Shown here: piece after piece, positions 1 to 11,085 of the stretch
Position numbering within the stretch: position 1 is the first letter of the stretch
Layout: every line of letters begins with the position of its first letter
Assembly: GCF_016545825.1 (NCBI RefSeq)
Contig: NC_052615.1
Location: 26,347,088-26,411,087, forward strand
DNA length: 64,000 bases
Direction: 5' to 3'
From: Eucalyptus grandis
Taxonomy: Eukaryota > Streptophyta > Magnoliopsida > Myrtales > Myrtaceae
The notes under the pieces: model-generated
Database searches by the model: none
What the model was told of the DNA's origin: nothing
The model's input: the letters and a program-made list of their open reading frames with translations, nothing else
Program-made: the position numbers and the translations under genes

Positions 1-1308
1 AGAAATATTTAACTCAGTTTATCGAATCGTTCACCCCAAAAAGCATTTGAAGTTTTGATAAACTCCTATTGACACTTGCCCTTTCGTGACTGAGTACTAA
101 AAGGGCTATACCTTTTCACAAACTAATCGAGATTTTCTTCATAACTTTTTATTGTTGAAACTGATACACTTGTGACAATTTACTCAGATTAAGGTTCACA
201 ACAAAAGAAACCAAATAGGTACATTTGTGACAAATTTATACTATATTAGTTTTCGTTAAATTGAATTAATACCACAAAAGCTACAAACTAATATACATAT
301 AAAAAATGGAGAGTAAAACCCCGAATTGGTATGCCCGTCAAATACCATGTGTCATCTAACTTAGCAAACACAAAAATTTAACAAAAATTAATGAATGACA
401 AATTTGTCACATGTGTACCAATTTAGGTTCTTTAGTGGTAAAAAAATTTGTTTGAGGTAAATTTGCTATAGATGTATTATTTTGGGGTTTTTCATGGTAT
501 TAATCCATTATTTTATAGGATTTGGATATTTATGCAAAATAATTAAAAAGAAAACATGAAACATGTTAAAATTGTCATATCATAGTATAAAGCAAACGGA
601 AATTAAACAAACAGTTGCCTAGAAGGATGAACACGTTAATGAACGTTATATGTGGTTTCAATTCACACACATGATCCCACCTGAATTAATGCAATCAACA
701 TGCATAACATTAAGCATAATAGCAGTCCATAAAACGAATGTTATAATTATTCAAGACTTATATCATTTGATGATATCATGTGAATCACTCAAAACATGCG
801 TTGCATAGGGCTAACCCAATAATCAAAAGTTTAATGCATTAATGTCACTAGAAAGTTAAAAATTTATATGTGTGCATTATATGCTCGAAAATTGCCTAGG
901 ACATGATAAAAGCAGAAACTTTTCAAAAAATAGTAGGAAAACTATAAGATTAACTTTCATAAAATTCAAATCCTGATGTTTAGTCAAGGCCTAAGCACCG
1001 TTTCTCAAATTCTTCGCATTCTTTCACAATCTACGAGAAACTCTGGCAGGCCTAATTTTTGCTAACTATCAATATTGTCCATTCTGCCTTTCTAGTTTTT
1101 TCATAAAATTAGAGGTCATTATTGTTATATTGAAATACATAAGTTTTAGGGATGATAGTTATCTCTTTCATGAGGGGTGTAACTATCCAATTGGAGTGTT
1201 TATTATGTTGAAACAATGTATATGATCTGTGCTAAAAGGGCCTCAATACACATTTCTAGCATGCCGGAAAGGGACATGGCTCATCTTAGAGCTGGCAAAG
1301 TTTATTGA
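1..1308. other. Intergenic DNA, nothing recognised
   Basis: A/T-rich sequence with no ORF, repeat structure or promoter-like arrangement that I can support on either strand. It may be old decayed repeat DNA, but nothing in it ties it to the families seen elsewhere in the window. Confidence 0.5.
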
Positions 1309-1740
1309 TTGGCATGGATGCAATACCGAACTCAATCTTATGGTCAGTGGGTGACGGGGAGATTTATAATTAACGTCGACAGCTCCTTCTTAGAAGGAAC
1401 AACGACAGGTGCCATCTATGGAGTGTGCCGCGACTCATCTGGGAAGCTAATCAGAGGTCTTGGGCGCTTGGTGAACCCCCTAGGTGTTCTCGAAGGCTTG
1501 CGTTTTGCTCTCGCGTGGACAGAAGTGGAGAGAGAAGTGGAGATGTGCCTTGACTGGATGATCCCACTTTAGTTAAAACACTTCTTCGTGCAGATCAAGC
1601 TTCGTGGAATGCACCAGTGCTTATCAAGGAGAGTTTGGCTTTATTTTTCAAGTTACCACATCTACACTCAGCCCATTGCCCTAAAATCCAAAATAGAATA
1701 GCGAAATAGGTCGTTTTAGCCCAACTCCACAAAACTCCCC
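1309..1740 (+). pseudogene. LINE-type RNase H (RVT_3) fragment
   Basis: This is the remnant of the RNase H domain that lies at the C-terminus of plant LINE reverse-transcriptase polyproteins. The first 87 codons read IINVDSSF, then GAIYGVCRDSSGKL, then VLEGLRFALAW, which is the usual order of the first catalytic Asp strand, the G-x-V-x-R-D-x-x-G strand, and the helix that normally carries the catalytic Glu. After a frame change, translation continues through ADQASWNAPVLIKESLALF and LHSAHCPKIQNRIAK, resembling the C-terminal helix and the H-C-P-R-x-x-N-x-x-A segment of the family. No reverse transcriptase or endonuclease precedes it, so it is a truncated fossil. The start given is only the first Met of the open stretch. 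An A-run at about 1867-1883 might be an old tail. A captured domestic RNase H-like gene is less likely because the frame breaks. Confidence 0.6.
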
Positions 1741-2981
1741 CTCAGAGTTGGGTTTAAGGCCCCTCAACCTCTTTTGGATGTATTATGCCCTTAAACTCGT
1801 TTGGTGTACTCATTTAGCTTGTCTCCTGACACGCAAGAGGCTTTATTCGGCCCAAAGAAAAAGGGAAAAAAAAAAAAAAAAAAACGAAGAGGCTGGCTCT
1901 TGAATTTGTATATCATGAAGCTAATTCGGTGAATAAGTGATACTGAGGTTTCACCACTCCTCTGGGGTAATTGATTGATCCCTTAATTTATCAGAGTGGA
2001 CCATCAGTGCTTTCTTGGTTAGATTTTCTGAGTTAATTCTTTTCATCCATGTCATGTTAATCAGGATAGTTTTAATTTTAAGGTGGTTCTCAGTTTTAAT
2101 TTTGATTCTTTATATGTTTAGCATTGCATCTAAGTTGCATTTATTTAGTTATTGCTTCACTTCATATTTATTTCCATATGATATAGTTTAGATATGCATG
2201 ACATTACAGAATTTATACTAAGCTATTCGCATGTGCTGTAATTAAATCATTCATGATAGCTTAGATTTGTGCATCTTGATCTAATTAGATTTACACGTCT
2301 CTCCATTGCATTACTTTTAATGCGTAGTTTCGGCCATTTTGTGTTCTAGGACTTAATCATGAACTCACAATGTTAAACTATAAGAAAATATCAAAAGATT
2401 AGTATCGTTGTGTACTAATTAATTCTGTATTATAATGGTAAATAAGTCGTTGATTCATGCACGACCTTAGGGATTTGCATCGATCATATCAATATATATT
2501 TGCCTTCTGATCCATGATTTGCTGAAGCTCCGTCTTGATGGTCAATAATCAATAGTCAGGCTTTGCTTATGTTTGCTCACTACATCCCAAGTTCTTCAAC
2601 TTTTCCGCTTTATTTCTTACACACCAAAACATGATCACTTTCACTAATTAGTGGCTTCGGATAATTAAATCAATGAAGATTGCATGCAAATGTTTTCATA
2701 TAAAGAGAAACGAAAATAGTATAGATTAATTTTACGTAATCAAGTCATTGTATTCATATTCTTTGGTTTGTAAGTAGAAAAATAGACTCCCGAGTCTTAC
2801 TTGAATTGCTAATCGACCAGTAAAAGATTGTAGAGGAATAATGATCACAAGGACTCGAGAGGACTTGTGCTAAGCACGAGCGCCCGTTTAGTAATCTGTT
2901 AGCTTTCTCTTGATGGTTCACTTCATTTGATAACTTGAAAGCATGATTTTTATATCAATGATAGTTTTTGTTGCTAATGTG
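1741..2981. other. Intergenic DNA, nothing recognised
   Basis: Apart from the adenine run near 1867-1883, this A/T-rich stretch holds no coding or repeat signal that I can support. Confidence 0.45.
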
Positions 2982-3789
2982 CATGTTTATAGACACCCGG
3001 ATCCCTGGAGTGCCAAAAGTTGGCACAAATGACACTTAAGTGCCAAAAGTTATAAAAGTGATATTTAAGTGCCAAAATCGAAGCAAAATAGATCACTTAA
3101 GTGTCAGTCCGGCCAAAACGCTGATATGTCAATTTTTGGCGAAACAAGTGCAAAACGGCGTCGTTTTAGTGTTGACATGGTAAAAACTTAATATAAAAAT
3201 TAATAAAATTAAATTTAAAATTAAATTTATTTAAAATATTTTTAAAAAAATTAAAAAAAAAATTAAAAAATTTAAAAGAAAAGGGGGGGCGGCGGGGAGG
3301 TCTGCATTCCTTTCTTGTGTCAAAGGAAAGACTAAGAAGAAGGCGGATAATCCTTTGTTTTCTATTCTCCACTTACTTATTTTATGTTTAGTATCAAGTG
3401 AAATTTTCGATTTGATGCCTCCCCCTATTTAAAAAAATATAATTTTTTTTTTAAATTTTTTTTAATATGTGTATTTGTATTTTTAAATGTTTTAAATAAA
3501 TTTAGTTTTAAATTCAATTCAATTAATTTTTATATTAATTTTTTACCGCATCAACACCAAAATGATGTCATTTTTTGCATTGTTACGCCACGTTAACGTG
3601 CAAAACAACACCATTTTACACTTACTTCACTGGAAATTGTGCATGTCAACATTTTTGTCGAATTAACACTTAAATGATCCATTTATCTCCAATTTTAGCA
3701 CTTAAGTATCACTTTCGTAACTTTTGACACTTTAAGTGTCTTTTGTGCCAACTTTTGGCACTTGAAGCGTACTTTTGCTCATGTTTATA
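2982..3789. mobile_element. Foldback/Mutator-like element with 10-bp target duplication
   Basis: Two long arms are inverted repeats. The left arm (about 3011-3265) begins with GTGCCAAAAGTTGGCAC. The right arm (about 3430-3770) contains the reverse complement, and the similarity continues inward through the AACGGCGTCGTTTTA region and an A/T-rich segment. A unique centre of about 150 bp separates the arms. The 10-mer CATGTTTATA occurs at 2982-2991 and again at 3780-3789, immediately outside the element (2992-3779). A 9-10 bp duplication and long inverted arms are typical of Mutator-like transposons and their non-coding derivatives. The outermost 20 or so bases of the two arms match poorly, so the exact ends are uncertain. 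No transposase is encoded; the 68-codon minus-strand ORF across the arm is low-complexity and not a gene. Confidence 0.7.
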
Positions 3790-4413
3790 TGTTTGCAAGA
3801 TATATTTTGTAGAGATGGACAAGGAAACAATGCAAGATAGTCTCATCAGTTTATGGAAATGGTATTGCGTATGTAGTTGGAGGAGTAATGGTGGAAAAGT
3901 ATAGTGGTATGGAGCTGTACTTTAATGATCCCAACACAATCCACAAATCAATAAAGGCTCTATTTATAGAGCCATCCACCGACTTACATGCACCGATTTT
4001 CAGACTTTGTTTACAAGATTTAGTTTGGCAGCCATAATTGACTTCTTTTTTACCACTTGAGAATCTGATGGTCTGTTCTGCACAGCTTTGTATTTCTCAA
4101 TTTGCTTGCTTTTCACGGAGTTCCAGGCTTCTCCAGTTCGGACAAGAGATGGATTGCCAATTTTCAACAACCTCGAATAAGATGCCCACAAATGGGAAAA
4201 AAGGTTTCGCGTAAATCCTCCAAAAATCACGTAAATGTGAGAATTTCGGCAAAAAGATAAACAAGAAGAGATCGCAAGAGAAAACATAGAGGGCAAAAAG
4301 GAAAAAAGTAGAGGATGGGAGAAGGAAATAGTGAAGGGGACCTTCGTCAAACGTTCCTTTTTTTCTTCTTTTTTTGTCAGACTTCGTCAACCCTTTGATG
4401 AGCCAGATGTCTG

Positions 4414-4445
<32 letters not shown>

Positions 4446-4486
4446 CTTTTCTGGTGAAATGTCTTCGCGAAGAAGGGACAGTAAAA
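3790..4486. other. Intergenic DNA with (CT)n microsatellite at 4412-4442
   Basis: Between the foldback element and the gag relic lies non-coding DNA containing a pure CT dinucleotide run of about 30 bp. ORFs crossing the run on both strands are composed of Leu-Ser or Arg-Glu repeats and are artefacts of it. Confidence 0.6.
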
Positions 4487-6160
4487 CGTAGTAACAGAAG
4501 CACTTGTCAGTTGAATACCCATAGCCCATGTGGTAATCACACTTCTTGGACAAGTCATAGTTAAGTCCGTTTGAGATTAGGTTGCTTTGCCTCACCAGTA
4601 AGCGAACCCTTCTTCTAGAGAACTGCCAGCACCTAAGATAGAGACCTAGGGAGAAGAGTGAATTGTCTCCTATTGTATTGCCGAGGAGAAGGCTCATGAC
4701 CAGTGGTCTATTGTTGTGCCCTAGCCACCTGAATCATTTTGGTTCGATTGGTATTCCCATGGTTTGGCTGAGTGTAGGTCATGTTCATGTCTGTGGGGGA
4801 GTCCTTCCTTCTTTGCAGTAAACATTTTGCTTGACGAGGATGGCCCGGTGAACCACTCATCTCATGACCCTATCTTGATCCGCTCTCCTACAAATATGAG
4901 TTCGTTAAATGTATCGACTTTCGTACTGGTCATTTGAGCATGGTATTTACACAGGAGGTTTTGATGAACAATTTAATTAACTCATTCTCGATAGGCTCTG
5001 GAGTAATTGGAGTAACTAGTTTTCTCCACCTCGCGACATATTCTTTGAATAATTCACTCTCTTCTTCTTAGGACGCTCGAGATCCTCATAGGAGGCAGTG
5101 ATGTCAAGATTGAACTTGTATCGTCTAGTGAATGCATAAGCTACTTTGTCCCAAGTCTTGAGGAAGTTTATATTTCTCATGATTTACCATTTCAGTATAG
5201 GTTCAGTTAAGCTTGCTTGGAATGACTGGACTATGAGGGGCTTATTGCTGACATATTGAGTTATCCACACGTAGTGCATTTGCAAGTGGGTTTTAGACAA
5301 GAAGTGCCATTATACTTCTCAAACTTTGGCATTTTGAACTTTTTTGGCACTTTGATCTTCGCCTAAACGGACAAGTTGATTAGAGGGAAACTCCAGGGTG
5401 GATCATCCTCTAATTCAGGCATATTATCATCTCCACTCATGCCTTGATTATTGCTATTGGATGGTTGTGGCACTACCACTTTAATTGGTGGTGGAGTAGG
5501 AATAAGTTTGGTCTACATAGACACCCCTCCATTTGCTCAAAGACTTGTTTCATCTCATTTTTATGGTCGCAACGTGACTTGGCATATCCTCCTCGGCCAT
5601 TTTTGCTCTACCTCTTGAGCGAGTTCAGATTGACGAACGTAGACGATCTGTAATCACTTATTTTGGAAACAAACGAGGCATATCAAGACAAAGTTAACCC
5701 ATGATATAGGTCTAATCTCTTTTCTTTTCTTTTTTTAAATTTTTCTTTTCCATTTTTCACAAAAATATTTGTACATGAATGGGAGTTCCTATGAAATGAA
5801 CTAGGAAAGACATGACCGACCTAAACATGAGTCGGGAAAATAAGGATATTAAATTCCCCAAAACCAAGATAGAAAAGCATGAATTGAAAAATTTCCAAAA
5901 AAATTGTCTTTTTTTTTTTTTTAATCCATGAAAACGACGTTAAGTTTCTTAGGAAAATAATGACCTAAGACACCTAGGAAAATGAATGCCTAAATTGAAA
6001 GCACATACTTAAAAAAAAAAAATTCTTTTGTTTTTATATGACTCAATCATTGTTACTTCTAAATCGAAATAACCATGGTATTACATTCATGACCAACCTA
6101 TACCTATCATGGACCGACCAAATATATGGTAAAGTAAGTAAATTGCATGTAAGAGTTTTA
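4487..6160 (-). pseudogene. Decayed gag and leader of the Tat/Ogre-like family (relic)
   Basis: Read on the minus strand, this block aligns piecewise with the gag and leader of the element at 39512-41520. The Cys-His region near 4510-4600 reads CDYHMGYGYSTDKCF against the CDYHMEEVGHSTDECF type in the better copy. The stretch 5030-5130 matches the segment around the ERTEKKKHESF codons, 5400-5650 matches the acidic linker and the start of gag, and 6040-6160 matches leader DNA at 41400-41510. Many stops and indels interrupt it. No LTR of its own is visible on either side; on the right it runs directly into a copia LTR. It is therefore an old third member of the family, in the same orientation as the 32.7-44.1 kb copy. 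Confidence 0.65.
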
Positions 6161-6829
6161 CATAATAGGAACCAATATATAGAGCAAAATAAATATCAAG
6201 CATGCAAATACAAGACAATTTTTTTATGTGAAAAACCTTCTTGATGTGATGAGATAAAAAAACCACAGGACCGAAGTCCACCCAAAAATCTTCACCATCA
6301 ATAAAATCGGGTGAACAAAGTTCTTCTCTAGTAAATACTAGAGATACATAGTAGCAAAAACATCAAGAACATCATTCTTGCCAATACGCATAAATTTCAT
6401 ACAAGATAAAAAATAAATCTAACCAAAAATACAAGTTTTGATCAATTGACGAAAAACTTGGTATAGGGAGCTTCAAACAAAAATCAAACCATCCCAGATT
6501 CAGGAAGAGTGCACCTTGAATCCACTGACAAAATTTCAACTCAATCGGATCATAATCAACCTCCGATGCCAGCTCAATGTAAATAAGACTAATCCCCAAA
6601 CATTAGATTTTTGCTTTCCCTTCCTCTCTTGTTACCGCGTCTTTGATAACTTCTTGGCAACTACAACTTCAAAGATAGCAAGAAATCTTATTTCTCTATA
6701 TGACTTGTGATATAGGCTCGAGGCCGTTTGGGCTTACTATTCATTGGGTTTCTTTCACATGGGAGTGAACCTAGCTAACAATCTCCTGCTCACGACGATG
6801 TGAAGGGATTCATCATCCATACTATCAAT
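6161..6829 (-). mobile_element. 3' LTR and terminal stub of the split Ty1/copia element
   Basis: 6161-6780 aligns with the copia LTR at 26017-26707, sharing GAGCAAAATAAATATCAA and the ACATGGGAGTGAAC block near its TG end. About 75 bp at its low-coordinate end, the equivalent of 26017-26093, are missing and replaced by the gag relic, so this LTR is truncated. 6781-6829 is the purine-rich tail between pol and LTR (minus strand GAGCAGGAGAT, then TGTTAGC). The rest of the element lies beyond the insertion, from 22093. Confidence 0.75.
6825..6829. repeat. Target site duplication TCAAT, left copy
   Basis: TCAAT immediately precedes the 5' LTR at 6830 and recurs at 22093-22097 directly after the 3' LTR. 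A 5-bp duplication is what LTR-retrotransposon integrase produces. It fixes both ends of the 15.3-kb element. Confidence 0.9.
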
Positions 6830-7271
6830 TGTTGACACCTAAAATTTTAATTAGGTTTAATTAGTTCTTAATTTCTTTTAGATAACAAAAACCAAATAAA
6901 TAGCAAAAACAACAAAAAATAGTAAAAACAAAAGAAAAGAAAAACAAAAGCAACCCCCCCCCCATTTTCTTCACGTGGGCTTGTGCGGCTTGGCCCCACC
7001 CTCCTTCCTTCTTCTTCTTCCCTCTTCTTCTTCCTCGCTCCATCTTTCTCCGCCTTTGTAGTTCACGCGCGGTGGCCGGCGACGCGCGCGAAGGACGGCC
7101 TACGGCCGTGGGGAGTAGGCCGACGTCGGCCGGAGAGGATAAGATCAAGCGCCATTAATGCCGAGCGAGCTTCGCTGGAAAGCTCGATGGGACACCGGTT
7201 CGGCCGAGCGGAACCGGTGGGTAAGCCGGAGGCCGGCGACCGAACCCCTCCGTCGACCGGAGTTCCTTCGC

Positions 7272-7281
7272 CTATAAATAG
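7272..7281 (+). promoter_or_regulatory. LTR TATA box
   Basis: CTATAAATAG sits about 440 bp into the LTR. The same box is kept in the 3' LTR (20393-20402) and in both LTRs of the minus-strand relative (33764-33773 and 43722-43731). It is therefore the probable RNA polymerase II core promoter, with transcription starting roughly 30 bp downstream. Confidence 0.7.
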
Positions 7282-8311
7282 GTGGCCGCAAGCATCGTCG
7301 GAGGGCGTGGCGAGCTTGGAGATCCTTCACTGAGAGACGTCGGGAAGGATCGAAGGGCGAGCACAAGAGAGAGCTCGAGTCGCGAGCTTAGCCCACCCTC
7401 CATTGAGAGACTTCGGGGAAGGTAGGCGGCAAGCGACTTCGAGAGGGTCAGATCCGGCCGGTGGAGGCTCGGATCGGCTCGAGTGAGAGAAGATCGAGGC
7501 CGAGGAAGGTCCAAACCGAGATTTACGCCTCGATCTTTTTTTTTGCTGCTGTTGTTGCCGCCGAACGCGTGCCGCCGCCGTTCGCCTCGATCGAGATCCC
7601 GACGCCGTTCTGCGACCGGTCGCCCAAAGCCGCACCAGATCCGAGAGTAGAGGGGCTGTCATCTCTGCTGCTGTCCCCCGCCCCGACGACGTGCCGCGAC
7701 CAACCCGCCAAGGTTGCACCAGATCTGGAAATTGCAGGGACGCCGTCGCCAATCCGCCGCCCGTAACTATAGCCCTTTGTCGCCACCACGGTGTATCCGT
7801 CGCCTCCGGTCGCATAGTCGCCGTCACAGCCCCCCCTCTCAAACCGTGCCGCCACCGGCCACACCAAGCATGAGACCCATCCTCACTCATCCTCGCCGGA
7901 ACCGTTTTGTTGCCGCCGTCGGTCGTGTCGTCGCCGCCGTTGTGGCCGCCGTCTAGCCCATCGTTGCCGCCGTTGTGGCCGCCGTCGCTGCTGTCGTCGC
8001 CAGTGACGCTTCTCCCCCTCACCAGCGCCGCGAGCGAGCGAAGGAGAAAGGAGGCTGGGAACCGGGTCAGCTCGCGGGTCCGTCCGACCCGGTTTCCCGG
8101 TTCCGGGTAGGGTTTCCGGGTCGGACGCACTCGTCGGGTTGGTTTCGAACTCGGGTCGGGCATCTTTTTAATAGGCCCAATTCCGTGTGTCTAAACGGGC
8201 TGAGTTTTTAAGAAAAAGCAAAAAATCTAAGTCGGGCCCGCAACGCGGGCCCGACTCGGATTTTGGGTCGTCGACCGGGTCGGACCAACCCGCGGATCCG
8301 ACCCGGCCGGC

Positions 8312-8760
8312 TTTTTTATTTTATTTTATTTTATCTAATATTTTAATAAAAAAGAAAAATCAAAAATATTTTATTTATAAAAAATATATTAAAAATGTTT
8401 TAATTTCCAGAAAATCGAAAAATATAAAAAAATGTCGAAAAATGTTTTATTTTCTAAAAAAATTGAGAAAAATCAAAAATAATTTATTTTCCAAAAATAT
8501 TTTGAAAAATATTAAAAATATTTTATTTTCCAAAAAATGCCAAAAATTCATAAAAAAGGCCAAAAATATTTTGAAAAATATTAAATAAATATTTTATATT
8601 TTCCAAAAAAGCCAAAAAATTCAGAAAAAGCCAAAATGACTTGTATTTTTCCAAAAAAATTCCAAAAATACCAAAAAATCCCTTTTATGTCCAAAAAATG
8701 AGAAAAATACTCAAAAATGTTTTTCCTCCCAAAAATGCATGGAAAATCTCTCAAAATCCA
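8312..8760 (+). repeat. A/T-rich short tandem repeats in the LTR
   Basis: Degenerate units built on CAAAAATATTTTATTTTCC and AAAAATATTTTGAAAAATA recur with A-tracts spaced about a helical turn or two apart. The 3' LTR (21390-21780) has fewer units, and the minus-strand relative has a T-rich equivalent at 42270-42600. ORFs of Lys/Asn/Ile here are compositional. Confidence 0.75.
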
Positions 8761-9087
8761 AAAAGCCTTAGGGTTTAAACAAGATTAGGTACCGAAAGGG
8801 CATTAGTGATTAACTAGTGTAATCAAGTCCCCGATCCTAATTTCTGGGTTGCGCAGAGTGAGTATTTCTCCCGATACTTCACTTGGGTTTCTAATCAACC
8901 CACCCCAAATTGATTAGTGGCGACTCCATTTTAAAAATTGATTTATAGGTTAAAAACTCAAACTATTAAAGTCGTGAATTGGTGGACTTGGGAGAGTCCG
9001 GGCATAACTAATTTCAGCCGAGCCATTAGCCTCCTTAGGCGCTCGTACCCGATTGCGGGCGCCTAGAAAAAAGAGGTCGCGACAGCT

Positions 9088-9106
9088 TGGCGACTCCGCT
9101 GGGGAC
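9088..9106 (+). other. Primer binding site (Ogre-type, probably tRNA-Arg)
   Basis: TGGCGACTCCGCTGGGGAC begins 3 bp after the LTR end. The leading TGG pairs with the CCA tail of a tRNA. The sequence resembles the tRNA-Arg-type site known in Ogre/Tat elements. The tRNA identity is from memory of that family, not checked here. The minus-strand copy has the same site at 41942-41961. Confidence 0.7.
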
Positions 9107-9612
9107 TGTGAGGACTTAGGCCATTTTATCTTTGATTAAATGCCTTGCTGACTTGGGTTTTTTCCTTTTGTGCAGGGTAATAGCTTAAAGTTTTTTCATT
9201 CTGTCAAAATAAAATATTTTGTGATTATAAACTGCTGTGCATCCTTAATTAGCACTACACATGACACACACAACCCGGCCGCCGGACCTGGGCCGCCATA
9301 GGATTTCTAGGATGGTGTTAAGAAAGATACGACCTCGAACACGAGACTGCGATGTAGAGGTTGCCTTTCTTTTCCTCGAATTTCTTAGCCGAGGTTAGGA
9401 GGGTATGCTGCTAACGCGAGACTGCAACGGGCGGATATCCTTTTAATCTCACCAATCCTTCTCAGTTAGATATCGAGCCACACGTCCCATGCGCATGTCT
9501 TTGTGCTTGCCATTTTTCTTTAAAAGCAAAGTGATTTCTTTACTGTTACTCAGTCTTTTTATTTGGCCCATGGCAATTTAGGATAAGCTTTTCAAGTCCC
9601 AGTTTATATGCG
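9107..9612 (+). other. Untranslated leader of the gag-only element
   Basis: This is leader DNA between the primer site and ORF1, without an ORF. It contains two similar blocks around 9330-9440 (each with ACGCGAGACTGC or ACACGAGACTGC). It is matched in reverse orientation at 41580-41930 of the minus-strand relative. Confidence 0.6.
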
Positions 9613-10908
9613 ATGGGGAAAGACGATATCCAGTTCATTCCTACTCTTAAGGCGGAGCTCTTCAGATGGTGGGGTCAATTAGATCGGTTGCCCAAGAGCG
9701 CGTGAAGGCCAAAGTCGGTCATCTCCTATCATTGATCCAAATCACTGTTCGTCCCGAAGTCATACAAGCCATGGCACATTTCGGTGCCCGAAGACAGTTA
9801 CTTTTATATTCGGTAGGTTTAAGCTAACCCCAACCCTGGAAGAATACAGCATCATCACTGGAATGCCTCTTGAGAAAAAGCTTGTCAGGTCATCGACAGG
9901 CATCATCCCAATACGTGGGTTAGCACGGCTTTTAAGAACTGAAGTCCATACTATGATACAAATTCTTGAAGATAACCATAAAACCTGCCCACTGGAATTT
10001 ATGAATGCGTGTTTCCAAAATCAGCCTATGACCCAGAAAAGTGAGATTTTCCTCTGGCCTTTTCGGGCTCATCATCTTCCCCATCAAAGAAATGCCATAA
10101 CTCCCAAGATGGCATGGATAGTTGATCAGATCTTGAGAGGGGGAAATTATGTCAACATGATTTTAACTGAAACATTCTTGTCCTTTAATCTTTTTAAAGA
10201 CAACTCAGAGAAAATCATGCGAGCCTCTCCTGAAATTTTACAAGTCTGGTTCTTTTCTCACTTAAGCGAATTTCGAAACTTTATGCGATCATCTGAAACA
10301 AATGCTTTTGAAAATCCGTTACAAAATTTATGGTTCTAGGACCATACATTCCCAATCAAAGCTGTTTAAATTGGGTAAACTTCTTAAGAGACCCAGCTCC
10401 TGAGGCATTCCAATGGTGTGCTGGTTGGTTCCATGAAAAGAGAGCTCGCTTTGCTTTCATACGCACCCGTCCAATTCCATTGCTCGGCCTCACCGGCGCC
10501 ATTCCCTATTACCCGTATCGAGTAGCACGACAATATGGAGCCCTTCAGGAGATCCCACCGCCTTTCAAGAGGATGATCCCTCCAGTTCTTTTCAACGCAA
10601 GCCGTGACTACGCAATCGAAATTTCTATTGCTGAGGAAACCTGGGACAAGTGCCATTGCAAAAGGATCGTGGTACCTGAAGGGCTTGAGGGAGAAGAAAA
10701 AGCTCACCACGCCTCCATGTCCTACATCCACAACCATCGCATCCCGACAAGATGGAAGCCATTAGTCCCTCACTCGATCAGCGAGAGTAGCCAACACGAG
10801 CAAGCAGAGCTCATGGAGAGGGATTTGGGAATGGACTGGATGCACACCTCAGAGCCGGCCCAAGAAAGCAAGCATCCGCGCAAGAACAAGGCTCCCCGTC
10901 GCATATAA
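9613..10908 (+). pseudogene. ORF1 of the gag-only element, DUF7745-like, frameshifted
   Basis: This ORF lies between the primer site and gag and is not part of the minimal retrotransposon set. Across three frames it reads LKAELFRWWGQLDRL, VGHLLSLIQITVRPEVIQAM and LTPTLEEYSIITGMP. This is the order seen in the plant domain I know as DUF7745, found in ORF1 of Ogre-like elements: a W-W helix, a GHLxxLLxI segment, a large-residue strand, then a T-LEEY motif. The C-terminal half (10330-10908) ends in a basic tail, PRKNKAPRRI. The start at 9613 is the first ATG before the W-W helix. A stop near 9705, a frame change near 9780-9840 and another near 10330 break it. The function of ORF1 is not known. 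No equivalent is present in the minus-strand relative, so it was either lost there or gained here. Confidence 0.6.
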
Positions 10909-11085
10909 ATTAGCAATCATGTGCCCCTTAGTGTGAATAGTGTGAAAGTTCTGTCCCATTGTTTAGGGACTCTTGTTTAATATCTAGTATTTCATCCTGT
11001 CTTTTCAATTTTAAGTTCTAGATGTTAGGAGTTGGCAGTCTATAAATCCTCTTTTGATAAATAAAAAAGCAGTTAGACCATTGCC
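10909..11085 (+). other. Spacer between ORF1 and gag
   Basis: A short non-coding gap separates the ORF1 stop from the first gag ATG. It contains no element that I recognise. Confidence 0.4.

Larger units (their letters stand above)
6830..9084 (+). repeat. 5' LTR of the 6830-22092 element
   Basis: This 2255-bp LTR begins TGTTGACACC, ends GTCGCGACA and pairs with 19954-22092 (2139 bp). It has a TATA box about 440 bp in, a GC-rich transcribed part (7.0-8.3 kb) rich in GCCGCC runs, an A/T-rich repetitive part (8312-8760) and a 3' segment of about 300 bp that is strongly conserved between copies. Much of the length difference from the 3' LTR lies in the A/T-rich part, where this copy carries extra repeat units. 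Confidence 0.9.

Noticed and set aside
4331..4697. Overlapping ORFs around the CT run
   Set aside because: The frames pass through a dinucleotide microsatellite that has no stop in several frames. Only the short Cys-His segment belongs to the gag relic.
7327..8163. A 278-codon minus-strand ORF
   Set aside because: It lies in the GC-rich part of the 5' LTR. The matching part of the 3' LTR does not keep the frame, and the product is Arg/Ser/Ala low-complexity.
8187..8588. A 133-codon Lys/Asn-rich ORF
   Set aside because: It is a translation of the A/T-rich repeat block of the LTR.
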